Part shown: piece after piece, positions 45,325 through 55,942 of the stretch
Layout: each line of letters opens with the position of its first letter
Numbering within the stretch: the first letter of the stretch is position 1
Assembly: GCA_917880885.1 (NCBI GenBank)
Contig: OU862928.1
Span: 39,978,962 to 40,042,961 of the forward strand
DNA length: 64,000 nt
Direction of reading: 5' to 3'
Origin: Limnephilus marmoratus
Lineage: Eukaryota; Arthropoda; Insecta; Trichoptera; Limnephilidae
Translations under genes and position numbers: made by a program
The notes under the pieces: generated by a model
What the model saw: the letters and a program-made list of their open reading frames with translations, nothing else
The model's database searches: none
Told to the model about the DNA's origin: nothing

Positions 45325-45940
45325 TTGCCTAAAAATCTTTGTTTAATTTTATTTTATTTTCAGAATTCCGCCAAACTAGTCCTTACCTAATATGCATAGA
45401 TTATAATAAGTTAATAACGTCCCTTCTAGCCCACACTTACCCACATGAGATAAAAATTACAAGGATCAATGAAGCCGTTCTATTTATATAAAGAACAATA
45501 GTTTCAAATTTAGTAATTTAAATTATTCCTACTTCACGGTATATCAGAATCTAGTATATTTAAAAAAATTAGGAATACCAAGATAACAAATTATTGAAAA
45601 TGGCCGCCATCTCACACGACGAAAGCTAATTTTCATTTTACGTAAATGAAATTTTGAATGCAGTATTTTCTATCGACCCGAATGCAAATACCTAGTTGTC
45701 TTTTATAGTAATTAAGGTAAACCAAAACGTTTTTTTTTCTAAAAAATATTCGTATTAGGCGTATCCAGCGATTTCGAAAGATCACCGAAAATATTATTAT
45801 TTTCAAATGATTTTTAATAATGTTTATGTTTAAATTTATCAATCCAACGCATTTATTTAATAATTCTATGCTTTTTTTAAAGATTTTACGAGGGAGTTTA
45901 TATTTTTCGACATGGCAACTCTGGTTAAAAAGTTAAGCAA
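45325..45940. other. No gene seen
   Basis: AT-rich sequence upstream of gene C. It should contain that gene's promoter and any non-coding first exon, but I see no decisive signal. Confidence 0.4.
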
Positions 45941-46118
45941 GGATCATACTGAGCAGACGCAACGCCACGCAACGTTCCTGTACCGTTCACACTGGCCAGA
46001 CGTACGTACGCGTCGCTGTGACCACGTGACAAGGGGTCTGTGGTTGTGCGCAGGCGCGTTTGATTTGACACATTTGACATTTATTTTTTAGGTTATGTTT
46101 ATGTGATTCTCTTAGCAG

Positions 46119-46440
46119 ATGACAGCTTTGCCATATCTTGAAAGTGAATTTGAAGATGATTTGCTACGATTATTATTGTTAAATCAATATTCTCGTAAAA
46201 AGAAAAAAAGTGAGAAGTATTTGGGTCCACAACATTAACAAACAAAGACAAATGTTTGGAGAGTTCCATACTTTAGTAAAGGAACTAGAATCTGATGACG
46301 GACGATTCTTCATGTACTTCCGTATGAGTAAAGTGGTATTTGAAGAGCTTCACAGCATAATTGAATTATTGAATATGACATAAAAAAAGAAAACACACAT
46401 CTTCGAAAGTCAATTGGGACCAGAGAAAGATCTATAGTTT
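46119..46440 (+). pseudogene. Harbinger transposase N-terminal fragment
   Basis: From the ATG at 46119 the frame reads MTALPYLESEFEDDLLRLLL, then breaks. The adjacent frame continues GEFHTLVKELESDDGRFFMY and FRMSKVVFEELHSIIE, the classical N-terminal region of PIF/Harbinger nucleases, and THIFESQLGPEKD near 46430. The catalytic DDE part is deleted. Confidence 0.7.
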
Positions 46441-46476
46441 GATTGACATTCATTATAGGGGTATAATATTGAAAAT

Positions 46477-46604
46477 CATGCCATAAATGGCTGAAATTTC
46501 TTCCTAAGTTGCACTGCGTATGCAGAATCTCTATAATCCTGTAATTTGATTTTATAAATAACTTCGTGCCGTCTAAAAGCTTCAATAAACTGTTCGTCAT
46601 CCAT
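46477..46604 (-). pseudogene. MADF-domain accessory protein fragment of the Harbinger element
   Basis: From an ATG at 46604 the - strand reads MDDEQFIEAFRRHEVIYKIK, then LQDYRDS, and stops about 42 residues in. This is the start of a MADF (Myb/SANT-like) domain, the DNA-binding partner protein encoded by Harbinger elements opposite to the transposase. The rest is deleted. Confidence 0.65.
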
Positions 46605-46989
46605 TTTTTAATAATATCTGTCAAAAAAACAACCATAGATATAGCGAAACAACGTTAGATGCTCAGATAACACCAAAAAGATGTAAAATCATCTCGTAGT
46701 AGGCGTGACCATACCCCCTCCACCTTCCACATGGCCCACGCCGATCTGGCTGCGGCAGGTCCGCGTAGCGTAGGGGGCGTCGGTTTGCATTGCGTGGGGC
46801 TAGTATGTTTCTAAAGCACCCGTTTCCATAGAAAATGTGTGGATGGTAAGCAGTCCAGATATGGAAATGGTGACGTCTACCCACGTGGCGTGGCGTTGCG
46901 TGGGCTCAGTGTGGCATTACCTTTAAAAGTACTCATCAACGGGATGGAATCCGGAGCTTGTTATTTGGAACAATTTAAGGTTATAAAGG

Positions 46990-47215
46990 TATGCAGTCTA
47001 TTATCGAGTGGTCATGAAAAACAAGGGTTGTTGCAATAAGTCATGTCAAGATTAGATGAACTTACTGATAGCTTGGTTGTTGTGTGACAGCGGCCGTAAA
47101 AAAACTCAACCTCAACAATCAACAACATAAAAAAACAGATATCAACAATGAATAACCGGGAACCAATGTTGCCATGCCTCAAATATGAAAGAATATCAAC
47201 ATAGCATCATTATTT
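46990..47215 (+). repeat. Repeat Y fragment
   Basis: 'ttgttgcaataagtcatgtc', 'gatgaacttactgatagcttgg' context and 'gacagcggccgtaaa' match the start of Y copy 2 (38900-39000). After a deletion, 'accgggaaccaatgttgcca' resembles the Y terminus (31835, 40420). Confidence 0.6.
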
Positions 47216-47320
47216 AATGGGCTGTTTTCGCACGATTTTGGCCGCTAGGTTCGCTAATGTCAGATCCCATACATTTTTTAGGCCGTTTGACGCAATTTAG
47301 TGTTTTTAAATATTATAATA

Positions 47321-47506
47321 ATGCCGTCAACCTGTTGTAGTGTTCCAATGTGTAGAAATAGGGGTGGACACGAGTTTCCCAAAGATTGAAAGCGAAATGG
47401 ATTCATTCAATTAGGCATTCCAAATGGGTACCGACTCCTGATCCTGTTGTCTGTAAAGCTCATTTCAGGGATACAGATTATGTATTCAATAATATTAACT
47501 ATAACA
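47321..47506 (+). pseudogene. THAP-domain gene, exon 1 (frame break inside the domain)
   Basis: The ATG at 47321 starts MPSTCCSVPMCRNRGGHEFP, the C2 part of a C2CH THAP zinc finger. A stop (TGA, about 47386) follows KD. In a shifted frame the domain resumes: KWIHSIRHSKWVPTPDPVVC, then KAHFRDTDYVF, with the second Cys-His pair and the conserved Trp. It ends in phase 1 at a GTAAGT donor (47507). A small indel near 47385-47395 therefore separates the halves. THAP domains bind DNA and are found in host regulators and in P-element transposases. The indel could be real or an assembly error. Confidence 0.75.
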
Positions 47507-47924
47507 GTAAGTACACGACTCATTCAATTAATATCTTACTATAATTGAATCCCCAATATAATATAGAGAGTACTTGTATAGTTTAATGAACACGTAAAGA
47601 AACATTTGACATAGAATGCACAAAATTTTATACACAATGTTTTGCCTTCTTTTGCAGTTGACATTATTTGACAAACATACCTTTAAATATAAGTGTAGTC
47701 AACCACAACTAACATAATAATTACGGTAGATTTTTCATATTAAACATTTTCAATTAAGTATTGCAATAATTTTATTACATGGTTATCAAACTGTCTGGCA
47801 TGAGATTTCTGGTCAGTGGCGGATACAGGGGGGGGGGGCGTGGGGGGCGATTTGACAAACACATCCATCTGTATGTTTTAGCCTGCGAGAGAATGAGATA
47901 TTATTTTTTTTACATTTTCTCCAC

Positions 47925-48350
47925 ACAGGATGCCCTGAGGAAAATAATTTCCCTCGGGGCCTATGTCATCTGGGATGCTGTGTGGAGAGTCTTTTTGAGG
48001 AGAGGAAGGAATGAACATTGGTCTTGAAGAGACCCATGTTGTGGGAAGGAGGAAACACAGAGGCCGGCAAATCATTCCACAGCCGAGCTGTTGAACACAA
48101 GAACGAGTCGAAGAAACGACCCGTTCTTATGTGACAAATGTCAACTGTGTACAAATGTTGGGCACGTTAAGATGGGAGAATCTATTAAGCGAACCGCCCG
48201 TTTCTGCACAGAGTATAGAGGTATTTTTTAGGTATTTTGGAGCTCCAGACCAGAGGTGGCTGCCAAAATTATATAGTTGGTCTCCTCTTTGTGCGGTGCT
48301 TTGCATTCTCCCCACTGTTGTCTACTTTTTAGTTTTCTTATATCTTTAGC
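47925..48350 (-). mobile_element. LINE 3' fragment in the THAP gene intron
   Basis: On the - strand, broken reading frames give GGSLNRFSHLNVPN and ARLWNDLPASVFPPSHNMGL, then FKTNVHSFLSSKR. These are the C-terminal LINE RT residues, followed by the tail shared with repeat X ('ccgagggaaattattttcct'). Same family as 25050-25246. Confidence 0.75.
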
Positions 48351-48578
48351 CCCCCCTTTGAGTTTTTTCTGTATCCGCCACTGTTTCTGGGCGGGTGATT
48401 CTTCATTGTTGGCAATCTAATTTGCTTTGCATTTCTCGTCCCATGTCTGTATATCTCGTGATTGTAATTTAATTTTCAGTGTTTTAGGAAAAAATTCAAA
48501 TTATTATTATTTCAACGTAGACCGTTTCGTATTTTATATCATGTAAGTATGGAAGTTTGAGCCTAATTTTATTTTCAG

Positions 48579-48847
48579 ATGTACTGTACAGGCCAAAGCT
48601 ACTGAAAGGTGTAGTTCCTTCAATATTTCCCTGGATAAAAGTAGAAGTAGGTAATTTAGAATTAAGAAACATACAGGGAAGGTGTCTGATTCGTGAAAAA
48701 ATATATATGAATTCTACAAAACCAAAAGCACAAGATGAAGCGGTGTTACCTGTGAATCTAGAAGACGTGGCAGTGGAAGTCATAATGCCTTTTGATACTC
48801 CGTGTGACAGACCGACTCTAGATACAGACACTCAGATAGATGGATAA
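48579..48847 (+). CDS. THAP-domain gene, exon 2
   Basis: The acceptor ATTTTCAG precedes the exon start at 48579, whose phase matches the exon 1 donor (NVLYRPKLLKGVVPSIFPW). 'K.GVVPSIF' after the THAP domain is a common feature of THAP proteins (the usual form is L...AVPSIF). The exon encodes ~89 residues with an acidic C-terminus (LDTDTQIDG) and stops at 48845-48847, so the whole protein would be only ~150 residues, near the size of a bare THAP domain plus tail. No transposase domain follows, so it is more likely a small host or domesticated gene than a P element. Confidence 0.7.
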
Positions 48848-48849
48848 TA

Positions 48850-49200
48850 AAAAGGAAAAGTTAACTGTTTATATTAAAATAAACTTTTGTTCCACCGCAA
48901 GGGAAGCTTATGGCGCAGACCACACAAGTCGAAGAATACCATCATCACTTCCATGGTTGCCTGGATGGAGTCCCCCCTGAGATGCCCTTCTGGAAATGAG
49001 AGCCTGTCAAATATCCCCCATGAACGGATATTTGCATATTTTTTTGGATTCATTATTATATACTATATTTTTCATTTATTTTCTGTTCCATTCTATGTAT
49101 GAATGCAATGTTATTTTGTCAATGTTTGAACTATTTCAAAATATGGAATGTATTGCATTGCACAACATTCTGAAATAAACGAATATTATTATGATACGTT
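48850..49200. other. No gene seen
   Basis: Contains an AATAAA-like context right after the THAP stop ('attaaaataaact' near 48873), which could serve as its poly(A) signal. Otherwise AT-rich, with small ORFs lacking motifs. Confidence 0.35.
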
Positions 49201-49230
49201 TTAAGATTTTCACGGCCAAAAGTATTTTCG

Positions 49231-49415
49231 TTATTTGTTTTTGGGGTGTTATGCCGTGTTGCGCTACCTCCTTCTTTAGCCAACGTTTCGGACAGCGTTG
49301 CAGTGTCCATCATCAGGGCAGATCTACCGGATCACTGCAACATTGCAACGCTGTCCGAAACGTTGGCTAAAGAAGGAGGTAGCGCAACACGGCATAACAC
49401 CCCAAAAACAAATAA
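49231..49415. mobile_element. Penelope-type terminal-repeat hairpin, 72-bp perfect arms
   Basis: The arms 49231-49302 and 49344-49415 are perfect inverted copies (inner words TGCAACGCTGTCCGAAACG and complement) around a 41-bp asymmetric centre. The arms end in 'ccccaaaaacaaataa'. The - strand arm plus centre contains a hammerhead-like motif (next entry). This fits a minimal insertion made only of the inverted terminal repeats of a Penelope-like element, without its RT gene. Confidence 0.65.
49277..49320 (-). ncRNA. Hammerhead ribozyme-like motif, type I
   Basis: On the - strand: GCC (stem I, 5' side), CTGATGA core, stem II GGACA...TGTCC with loop, GAAA core, a short ACGT stem III, then T and GGC (stem I, 3' side). 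All invariant core positions are present and stems I and II can pair. Very short stem III is typical of the dimer-acting hammerheads described in Penelope-like elements. The + strand arm lacks the CTGATGA segment. Activity untested. Confidence 0.6.
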
Positions 49416-49439
49416 CAAAAAGATCATTATTATATTTGT

Positions 49440-50155
49440 TTTATTAAAATAAAGAGTGAGTCGCTGCAGTTTTGACATGGTTTTCTGCAGAATTGCACGA
49501 CAGCTACTGCCATGGTTAAAAAATATTGTTGTTTAATTGTACTAAATAACACAAAATAATTTAACAAATATATAAATAAATAAAAAAAACTTTCTTTTTT
49601 TCTCGAGGTATGAAAAGAACAAGATTACAGACATAATATGTGTCGTAAAACATTTACAAACATTATACACATAGAAGAACATATCAGTACAACAAATAAT
49701 TAACATTATACATAAATTATTTATTGTTTTGGCATTTTTTTTTTTTTTTTTTTACGTTCTAATATTATATATAGTTGTGATAGCATCAGTCAACGCGTGA
49801 GCAACTTTGTGAACAGTCAACTTGTTAAAATAAAGAAAATGAGATTAGCAAATTAAATATGCAACTAGTGTAGAATAAATAAGTCAGTTTTTTCTCAATT
49901 TCAAGTCTCAGAGGGGTAATAAATAGCATTGCACACTACGTATTTTGACACATATTTATTTTGGGGTAACTAATCGAAAAAATCTCGCAACCCCCAAACT
50001 ATACAACATTAATTAACATTTATTTACTTGATAAACCATTGATTTTTCCTATGCTAAAATTTTATTTGTAAACGTTCAATAGAAATATAATCTATTTCAC
50101 AGATGAGGGATATCAAAATACAAAGGTGAGAGGTAATATAAGTAAACCTATTAAA
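49440..50155. other. No gene seen
   Basis: AT-rich, with a poly(T) run at 49736-49753. It lies downstream of the METTL9-like gene and probably includes its 3' UTR on the - strand. Confidence 0.4.
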
Positions 50156-50159
50156 ACTT

Positions 50160-50392
50160 CTATTCAGCCGTGGTTTTGGGGAAATTTGGGTCCTTTTTGA
50201 TGATGAAGATGGAGTCGTTCAGCCAGTGGTAGGACTGGTTGAAGTCCCCCTCGCAGAGGTAGGGCAAGCGTGACCACTGCATGACCTGGAGCCCCACGGT
50301 GGTGGCGCAGTAGCTGATGAAGGATTCCACGTGCTCATCGAATGTGTGGCCTCGGATGGGCAGACGCTCCTTCGCCATGTGGTCAGATTCGT
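50160..50392 (-). CDS. METTL9: METTL9/DREV-like methyltransferase, last exon
   Basis: The - strand exon follows a TTTTCAG acceptor, reads ESDHMAKERLPIRGHTFDEH, then VESFISYCATTVGLQVMQWS, then RLPYLCEGDFNQSYHWLNDS, and ends IFIIKKD...E with stop at 50160-50162. R-L-P-Y-L-C-E-G-D followed by a Tyr/Leu-Asp/Asn-Asp segment and a hydrophobic 'IFIIK' end is the C-terminal signature of METTL9 (DREV), the enzyme that methylates histidine in HxH motifs. GC-richer codon use than its surroundings fits a conserved host gene. The phase agrees with the exon at 51155. Upstream exons carrying the SAM-binding motifs are not identified here. Confidence 0.85.
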
Positions 50393-50869
50393 CTGAAAAT
50401 TATAATTGAATAGTACAAGGAATCCGAGAGAAGACGACCAGTGCAATACCCTAGACATAGTTGGGAGAAATTAAAGATTATGCTAAGCTTTGAGTTTAAG
50501 CTTGAATGTTAATCGATTAGATTTTTGCCTCGAGCTTTATGCTTTGAGATGTAAGCTTTGCTTTTACCTATGTCAAAAATAATGAAAAATTAAGAGTAAA
50601 AAAACAGCAGCTTTTGAGTCTGGAGGAAATTGGTAACCGTCTGGTTATTCAGATCTAGGCAATACACGTAGCAGATAATGTTAATAAATTGATGAGATCC
50701 TTTTGTATCGGTTCACCAGCAAGAAATTCGCCGGACAAGAGCGGAACATCCATCCACAGTAGATGACAGCAGCATTCGACTTGTTTTCATGCAATATTTC
50801 CCTACATACTAGGAATATTTCCCTCTCCTCCCTTATTTAATAGTGGTCTTTTCAAGATGTTTATTAAAA

Positions 50870-51085
50870 ATCCATTCTTTAAGGCCCTTCCTTAAACAGC
50901 CGGTGAAAAACCACCATTTAGAAGGGATACATTGCTTGAAATGGCAATAGTTGTGTTAGGTGATCAGGTGTGAATAGCCAGGCATTTCCCAGCCTTCTCA
51001 TTTCCCATATTCTTTCCTCCCCCATTCAGTTCAGCCTCACAACATACCCTGATTGAGGGTGCCATAGTACCACTTATTTAAAATT
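50870..51085 (+). repeat. SINE Z fragment in the METTL9-like intron
   Basis: 'cattgcttgaaatggcaata', 'gtgaatagccaggcatttcc', 'cagcctcacaacataccctg' and 'gggtgccatagtaccac' match the body and tail of SINE Z, with decay. Confidence 0.6.
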
Positions 51086-51154
51086 GATCACATTTAAAAG
51101 ACCGGTTAAAACCCTGGTTAAAGTATTAGATTTATAATAAAATCCATATCTTAC

Positions 51155-51275
51155 ATTCAACGTATGGTTTGAAGGGCAGAACCTGCGCTACGATAAGGAG
51201 TCCATCGTCGTTGAGAGCCTGCTTAGCGTCGAGGCCGTTGAGCAGCACGGTCTGTGGCTCAGAGTAGCATCTTAC
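51155..51275 (-). CDS. METTL9: METTL9/DREV-like methyltransferase, penultimate exon
   Basis: The - strand reads SEPQTVLLNGLDAKQALNDD, then GLLIVAQVLPFKPYVE, with a GTAAGA donor at 51154 in phase 1. 'LLIVAQVLPF.PYVE' matches the METTL9 segment after the Rossmann core (usual form ILALVLPFHPYVE). The 5' edge is uncertain: an AG before ATGCTACTC or one a few bases later could be the acceptor. The 760-bp intron holds a SINE Z tail. The gene would continue to the right of 51275, into the region occupied by the BEL nest. Confidence 0.75.
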
Positions 51276-51279
51276 TTTT

Positions 51280-52245
51280 TGTGCATTTTACTTACAGATC
51301 GAGCAAACTTTGTTTGGCTAAACTTGTCGGAAAACAAATTGCAAATAGCTATCGAAATCGAAATGACAGATCAATCCATGGTCAATCATTGAAAGACGTC
51401 AGTGCGTCAGTCCATAGATTTGGTCCACAAATTAGATGACAGGAGGACCGCTAAACACCGTGCTGCCATCTCGTGGATATTTTGGAATTACTCAGAAAAC
51501 GGCCCATTACTTCCGACGGGAGTGTTGGTGAAAAGCCAACAGATGTCACTAGTCAGTCATTATCAAATAATTCACCCAATAATTGAATTATTGTTGTACC
51601 TGAGATTTGGCACGTATTATTAATAGGCAGATTTATATTTCATTGTTGAAACTTCCTTGCTGTGCAAAACATCTATTGAGATTATTCAATACCGCCTTGG
51701 CAGAAGTTGACATTTTTAATGAAAAGAAGTGTCTTTTGTGTTGGACATCGTGCAAGAGCTGCATTCTCTGAGTGAGTATTGTTTTGTTTTCACTTTGGAT
51801 TTTGGAATTAATGGGTTAACTGTTTTGTGTCACATAGGGAAGAGTTCAATTCTCCTTAATTTACATAGGGTAGTCACTCCCTCGTGTCAGGGGCTATTTA
51901 CACGCCCCTGCATATTTAATGGTCCTTTCGTAGCCTGGATTATTCATTTATACATACATTCAATTCGAGATTATAGCTGATATTACATGGATGTTTGAAT
52001 TTACGTATTTTTTTTGGTAAATTTGAAGTACCTCTCATTTTTTAGAACTATAGCTGGTCTTGTTTTTTCTTTTGGATGACATATTTGGATGTTCGCAGAA
52101 TTGTTATTATTATTAATTAATTGTTAACATTGTTCGCAGAATTGTCGTAATTTTGGATAATTATTCACAACATTATTATTAATTAATTATTAACATTGTA
52201 ACATTATTGTAAAATTTTGTGGTAATCTTTTCGCATATATAAAAA
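51280..52245. other. Probable BEL 5' LTR/leader region, boundaries not found
   Basis: This precedes the BEL gag start and should contain its 5' LTR and primer site, but I could not define TG..CA ends or a primer-binding match. Internal direct repeats 'tgttcgcagaattgt' (near 52085 and 52135) and 'attattaattaatt' occur. No METTL9-like exon was recognised in it. Confidence 0.35.
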
Positions 52246-52654
52246 ATGCCAAGAATTACGGAGGAAGGTGAGGGTGAGGCTCAAGACAGATCGCTTATTC
52301 TTTTAACCGCAAAAAAGGAAAATCTTTTTTTTCGTATGAACGATCTGTATAATGCAACAAAGAATAAATAAAGAATATATCTAATTTTGAGTCAAAAAAT
52401 AATGAAGTGTTTATGGCTCAGTCAGAGATGATTGATCAAATGCGAAGTCAATTTGAAAATATTATAGATAGCATCAATGATCGTCAGTTAACTTTAAATC
52501 CAGAATTTAAACCAGATTTTCAAGCTTTAAATGCTTTTGATGATCTTTTTTTGAAGGTCAAACGAACTAGATCGAATATGAAAACTTCTGTAAGAGAATC
52601 ACTGACGTCACAAAATAAGTCGCGGGAGCCGTGTATGATTAATCTTCCTGCAAT
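52246..52654 (+). pseudogene. BEL gag, N-terminal part
   Basis: From ATG at 52246 the frame reads MPRITEEGEGEAQDRSLIL, then stops at about 52366. In a shifted frame it resumes FESKNNEVFMAQSEMIDQM and LNPEFKPDFQALNAFDDLF, ending MINLPAI where the hAT begins. The other side of the hAT resumes at the same residues, DLPTFDGK, in the same frame once the insertion is subtracted. This identifies it as the first ~130 residues of a BEL gag. Confidence 0.8.
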
Positions 52655-54113
52655 CAGGGCCGGATCTACGAAATCTGGCGCCCTGTGCAGTAGGTACCGA
52701 TGGCGCCCCCCCCCCCCCTACATTTTTATTTTGATTAAAATTCGTTCACCCTAATTTTTTTATTTTTTTTAAATATTTTTTTTTACACTAATTTATCTCA
52801 CTAATTTATCTAATAAAATCAAGACATATAAAGGGTGTAACTTTTCCAAGTGACCTGGCGGTAGCTCTCACACTCGTTTTTTTTTAAAGAGAGAATCGCC
52901 AGGAGCCCTATACTCTCTGAATCTATTGGGTAAACATAAAATTATGGTGCTATTTTAATTATTTTAGGAAAAACTCTTTTTGCAAGTTATGCTTTAAAAT
53001 AATACAACGAATTGTTTGTTTGTGCCCGTACCATGATTTAAAATATAGGTTACGAGACAATGCGGGTGGTTTCGCTGAACTAGGTCCATTAGACATTCTT
53101 GAGATTTACTGCGTTTATGTATATACCCAACGCGAATATTAATAGAAAAAGCAAATACAAATACGTTCTCATGGCAACGTACAACACAAGAATAGCATCT
53201 ACAGCTTCTGACTAGCAACAGGCAGTCCCGACGAGAGACAGTGAGCAGTGAGACGGAAGGCACTACCACAGTACTTTTAAGTTATAAATTTAAAAATCTA
53301 ATAATATAACCTTAAATTTGTACCTTGTATTTCCATTTCCACTAGGTTCTGTGTTGACTGAACAAACACCATAATAAACTTGAAACACTAAACTAACGTA
53401 TGACGTATGGTATCAACGGCTTTTACGAAAGACGCACTCATAAATATACCAAACCACCCACGACGCATTGACACCGTATGACCGTAACAGTAAAATAACA
53501 AATTTAATAGAAATTAATTATAGGTACATTTTACGAACTTCAACTGTCAAAACAATGATGAAACTGTTAACAAGTTGCAACCTTGCAAACCGTGCGATGT
53601 TTATGCTAATGGAATTTTGAATTTACTGAAGATTTCATAAGAAAATGGTCTTTAACTACCCTTCTCCTAAAGATTTAAATCGTACAAAAGCATTTTGAAA
53701 GGCGCCGCCGGTTTGTTTGTTCTTTTGAATAAAAGTACGGCGCTCAGCCGGCGCTGTGATTGGTTATTGAATTTGGATCGCACTCATTCGTCGTAAAAGA
53801 CGGTAAAAGATATATGGAAAAATAGATCTTACGTTTAAACTAAATATATGGAATTTGTAAAAAAATTCTGTAACTGACTATAAATTCGTAAATCGTTGAA
53901 TTTCGTCGAATTCAAACCAGATGCGTGCGCAGTCTGTATCTTTGGAAAGTGTTGCTAGAGCGTAATAATTATTTCGTACTATGGGTAATTTTTAAACGAT
54001 TCAGGGAATATTATAACAAATTTTTAATACAATATTTATTTTCTCACGGCGCCCCTTCGGAGTTGGCGCCAGGTTTTTTGCACGTTTTTGCACGTATGGC
54101 AGATCCGGCGCTG
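52655..54113. mobile_element. Non-autonomous hAT in BEL gag, 8-bp TSD CCTGCAAT
   Basis: The left end CAGGGCCGGATCTACG and right end GGCAGATCCGGCGCTG are near-perfect inverted repeats. Perfect 8-bp duplications CCTGCAAT lie at 52647-52654 and 54114-54121. The 1459-bp interior has no transposase. GC-rich 'ggcgcc' words lie near both ends. Length plus TSD is a multiple of three, so the BEL frame number is the same on both sides. Confidence 0.92.
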
Positions 54114-54121
54114 CCTGCAAT

Positions 54122-55004
54122 AGATCTTCCAACCTTCGATGGTAAGAATGAAGGCTGGCCGAAAATTTTTGAGTCATTTAAAGCCAACATCCATAATAAT
54201 AGACAGCTAACTGACTCGCAGCGTGTGCAGTACTTAGTCGGAAAACTCACACACGGGGCGTTGAACGTAACCGCAGGCATCGTGCCTTCGGGTGATACAT
54301 ATCAGATCATTTGGGAGAGTTTAGTTAAAAAATATCAAGATAAACGTACACTAGGAACACATTATTTAAATAATATTCTCGATGCGAAAAACTGCACGAA
54401 TACATCTGCCAGTCTCAATTCTTTCATTGAAAGATATTCTTCGTCAGTGTCGGCATTAAAGCAGTTAGGTATTGAAGATTTAACTGATTTTATTTTGTTT
54501 CACTGCACGGTAAGAAAAATTGATTCACAGACGGCTCAGAACTTTGAGCTGACAGTTCATAATAAAGAAATTCCTTCTTATAATGAGTTAGTTTCGTTTG
54601 TACAAGATCAAGTAAAGATTTTAGAACGAACGAGTAACTCGCATGGTGTCGTAAATAAAACGCGTAAATAATACTAAATCGTTCGTCGCGAGTAATGCGA
54701 ATATTCCGCGCTTCCCAGCTCCGCCGAAAGGATGTATTCTGTGTAACAAAACTGATCATTTAGTCAACGTTTGCTCAAAGTTTAAATGTACGAGTTCCCC
54801 ACAGGCTCGATTTGAATTTATAAAATCGAAAAGTGCCTGTGTAAATTGCCTTAGTGGTTCACATACAATCAAGTCATGCAAATCGGGGTTAGTTTGTGAT
54901 TTGTGCAATAAACGTCATCATACGTTCTTACATTTTGGCAGTGTGAATAATATGAAAACCAATACTCATGTACATACGTCGCAAGTGAAGAACCATCAGT
55001 CCCC
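54122..55004 (+). pseudogene. BEL gag, C-terminal part with zinc knuckles
   Basis: After the hAT, the gag frame reads DLPTFDGKNEGWPKIFESFK, then WESLVKKYQDKRTLGTHYLN and so on (DUF1759-type gag core) to a stop at 54669. In the +1 frame it continues NTKSFVASNANIPRFPAPP, with zinc knuckles CILCNKTDHLVNVC and CVNCLSGSHTIKSC, to about 55000, where another shift leads into the protease frame. Confidence 0.85.
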
Positions 55005-55942
55005 CCTCCAGTGTCATCCAGCATCAATGGAACTGGCATTGGTGATAAGCAAGTGGAGGGGACTGCGAATGTCAATCCTTCGTGTTCGCTTTCTGCCAAA
55101 GTAACACCGAACTCTTCTATTTTACTTTCGACCGCACAAGTATACGCGAAGCTTAAAAACGGAAATAAAGTTATTGTTCGGTGCCTAATTGATAATGGCT
55201 CTCAAAATAATTTGATTACGGTCGATTGTTGTAAGACGCTGAATTTACCAATAATTCCTTTGAGTAATTCGTTTGTCAAAGGAATTGGATCAACGTCTCG
55301 ACCAATTTTCGGTTACGTGTATTTGGACATTGAGTCTCGCGTATACCCAGAGAATAAATATAATATACATGCGCTTGTCGTTGACAGTATCACCGACCAA
55401 TTACCAAATCACTATATAGCCAAGGGTGACATGAGGTACTTAGAGGGCATACCTCTCGCAGACTTAACGTGGAATATTCCTGGATGCGTGGATGTCGTCA
55501 TCGGTGCACAACTGTTCCCATATATTTATTTAGGGAACAGGGTTGAATCGGGTACTAGTGCACCCCCCGCGTTATCGACCGCTTTCGGTTTCGTGTTGAT
55601 GGGTGATTACCCCAATAATGCGCTCAACACAAACACATCATTTTCGGCACTCGTACTGAATGATTTAGTACAAAAATTTTGGCTGTTAGAAGAGATACCT
55701 AATATAAAATTTCTAAGTCCGGAGGAGACAGAATATGAGAATCTCTTTACTTCATCAATTTCTCGCACTGATGATGGTAGATATTCTGTTGCTTTACCTT
55801 TCTGTAAAGATCCAAGACAATTGGGTAATTCTCGTACTGCTGCCCAACGCCGATTTTTGGCATTGGAGCGAAAATTTAAACATTCCCCTGCTTTGCAGGA
55901 GAATTATAACAAGGTTATCAGTGAATATATTGAAAATAATTA
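55005..55942 (+). pseudogene. BEL protease and RT-linker region
   Basis: The open frame from about 55005 includes VRCLIDNGSQNNLITVDCC (retropepsin-type catalytic Asp in DNGSQ, DUF1758), then VDVVIGAQLFPYIYLGN (second protease region), and QKFWLLEEIPNIKF leading towards the RT. It ends at KVISEYIENNY, where the Penelope-like element is inserted. The apparent stop at 55956-55958 belongs to the inserted sequence. Confidence 0.85.

Larger units (their letters stand above)
45941..46921. mobile_element. Internally deleted Harbinger element
   Basis: The ends 'ctgagcagacgcaacgccac' (from 45941) and 'gtggcgttgcgtgggctcag' (to 46921) are inverted counterparts of ~34 bp. The interior keeps pieces of both typical Harbinger genes: a transposase fragment on + and a MADF-domain gene fragment on -. 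The 3-bp target duplication was not clear. Confidence 0.7.

Noticed and set aside
46663..46884. 73-codon - strand ORF in the Harbinger right end
   Set aside because: Compositional ORF over terminal-repeat sequence, no motif.
48496..48831. - strand ORF of 111 codons
   Set aside because: Antisense shadow of THAP exon 2.
53925..54095. N-terminal extension of the BEL gag ORF
   Set aside because: This part is hAT interior that happens to be open in frame.
54096..54098. ATG as the BEL gag start
   Set aside because: It lies inside the hAT (which ends at 54113); gag actually begins near 52246.
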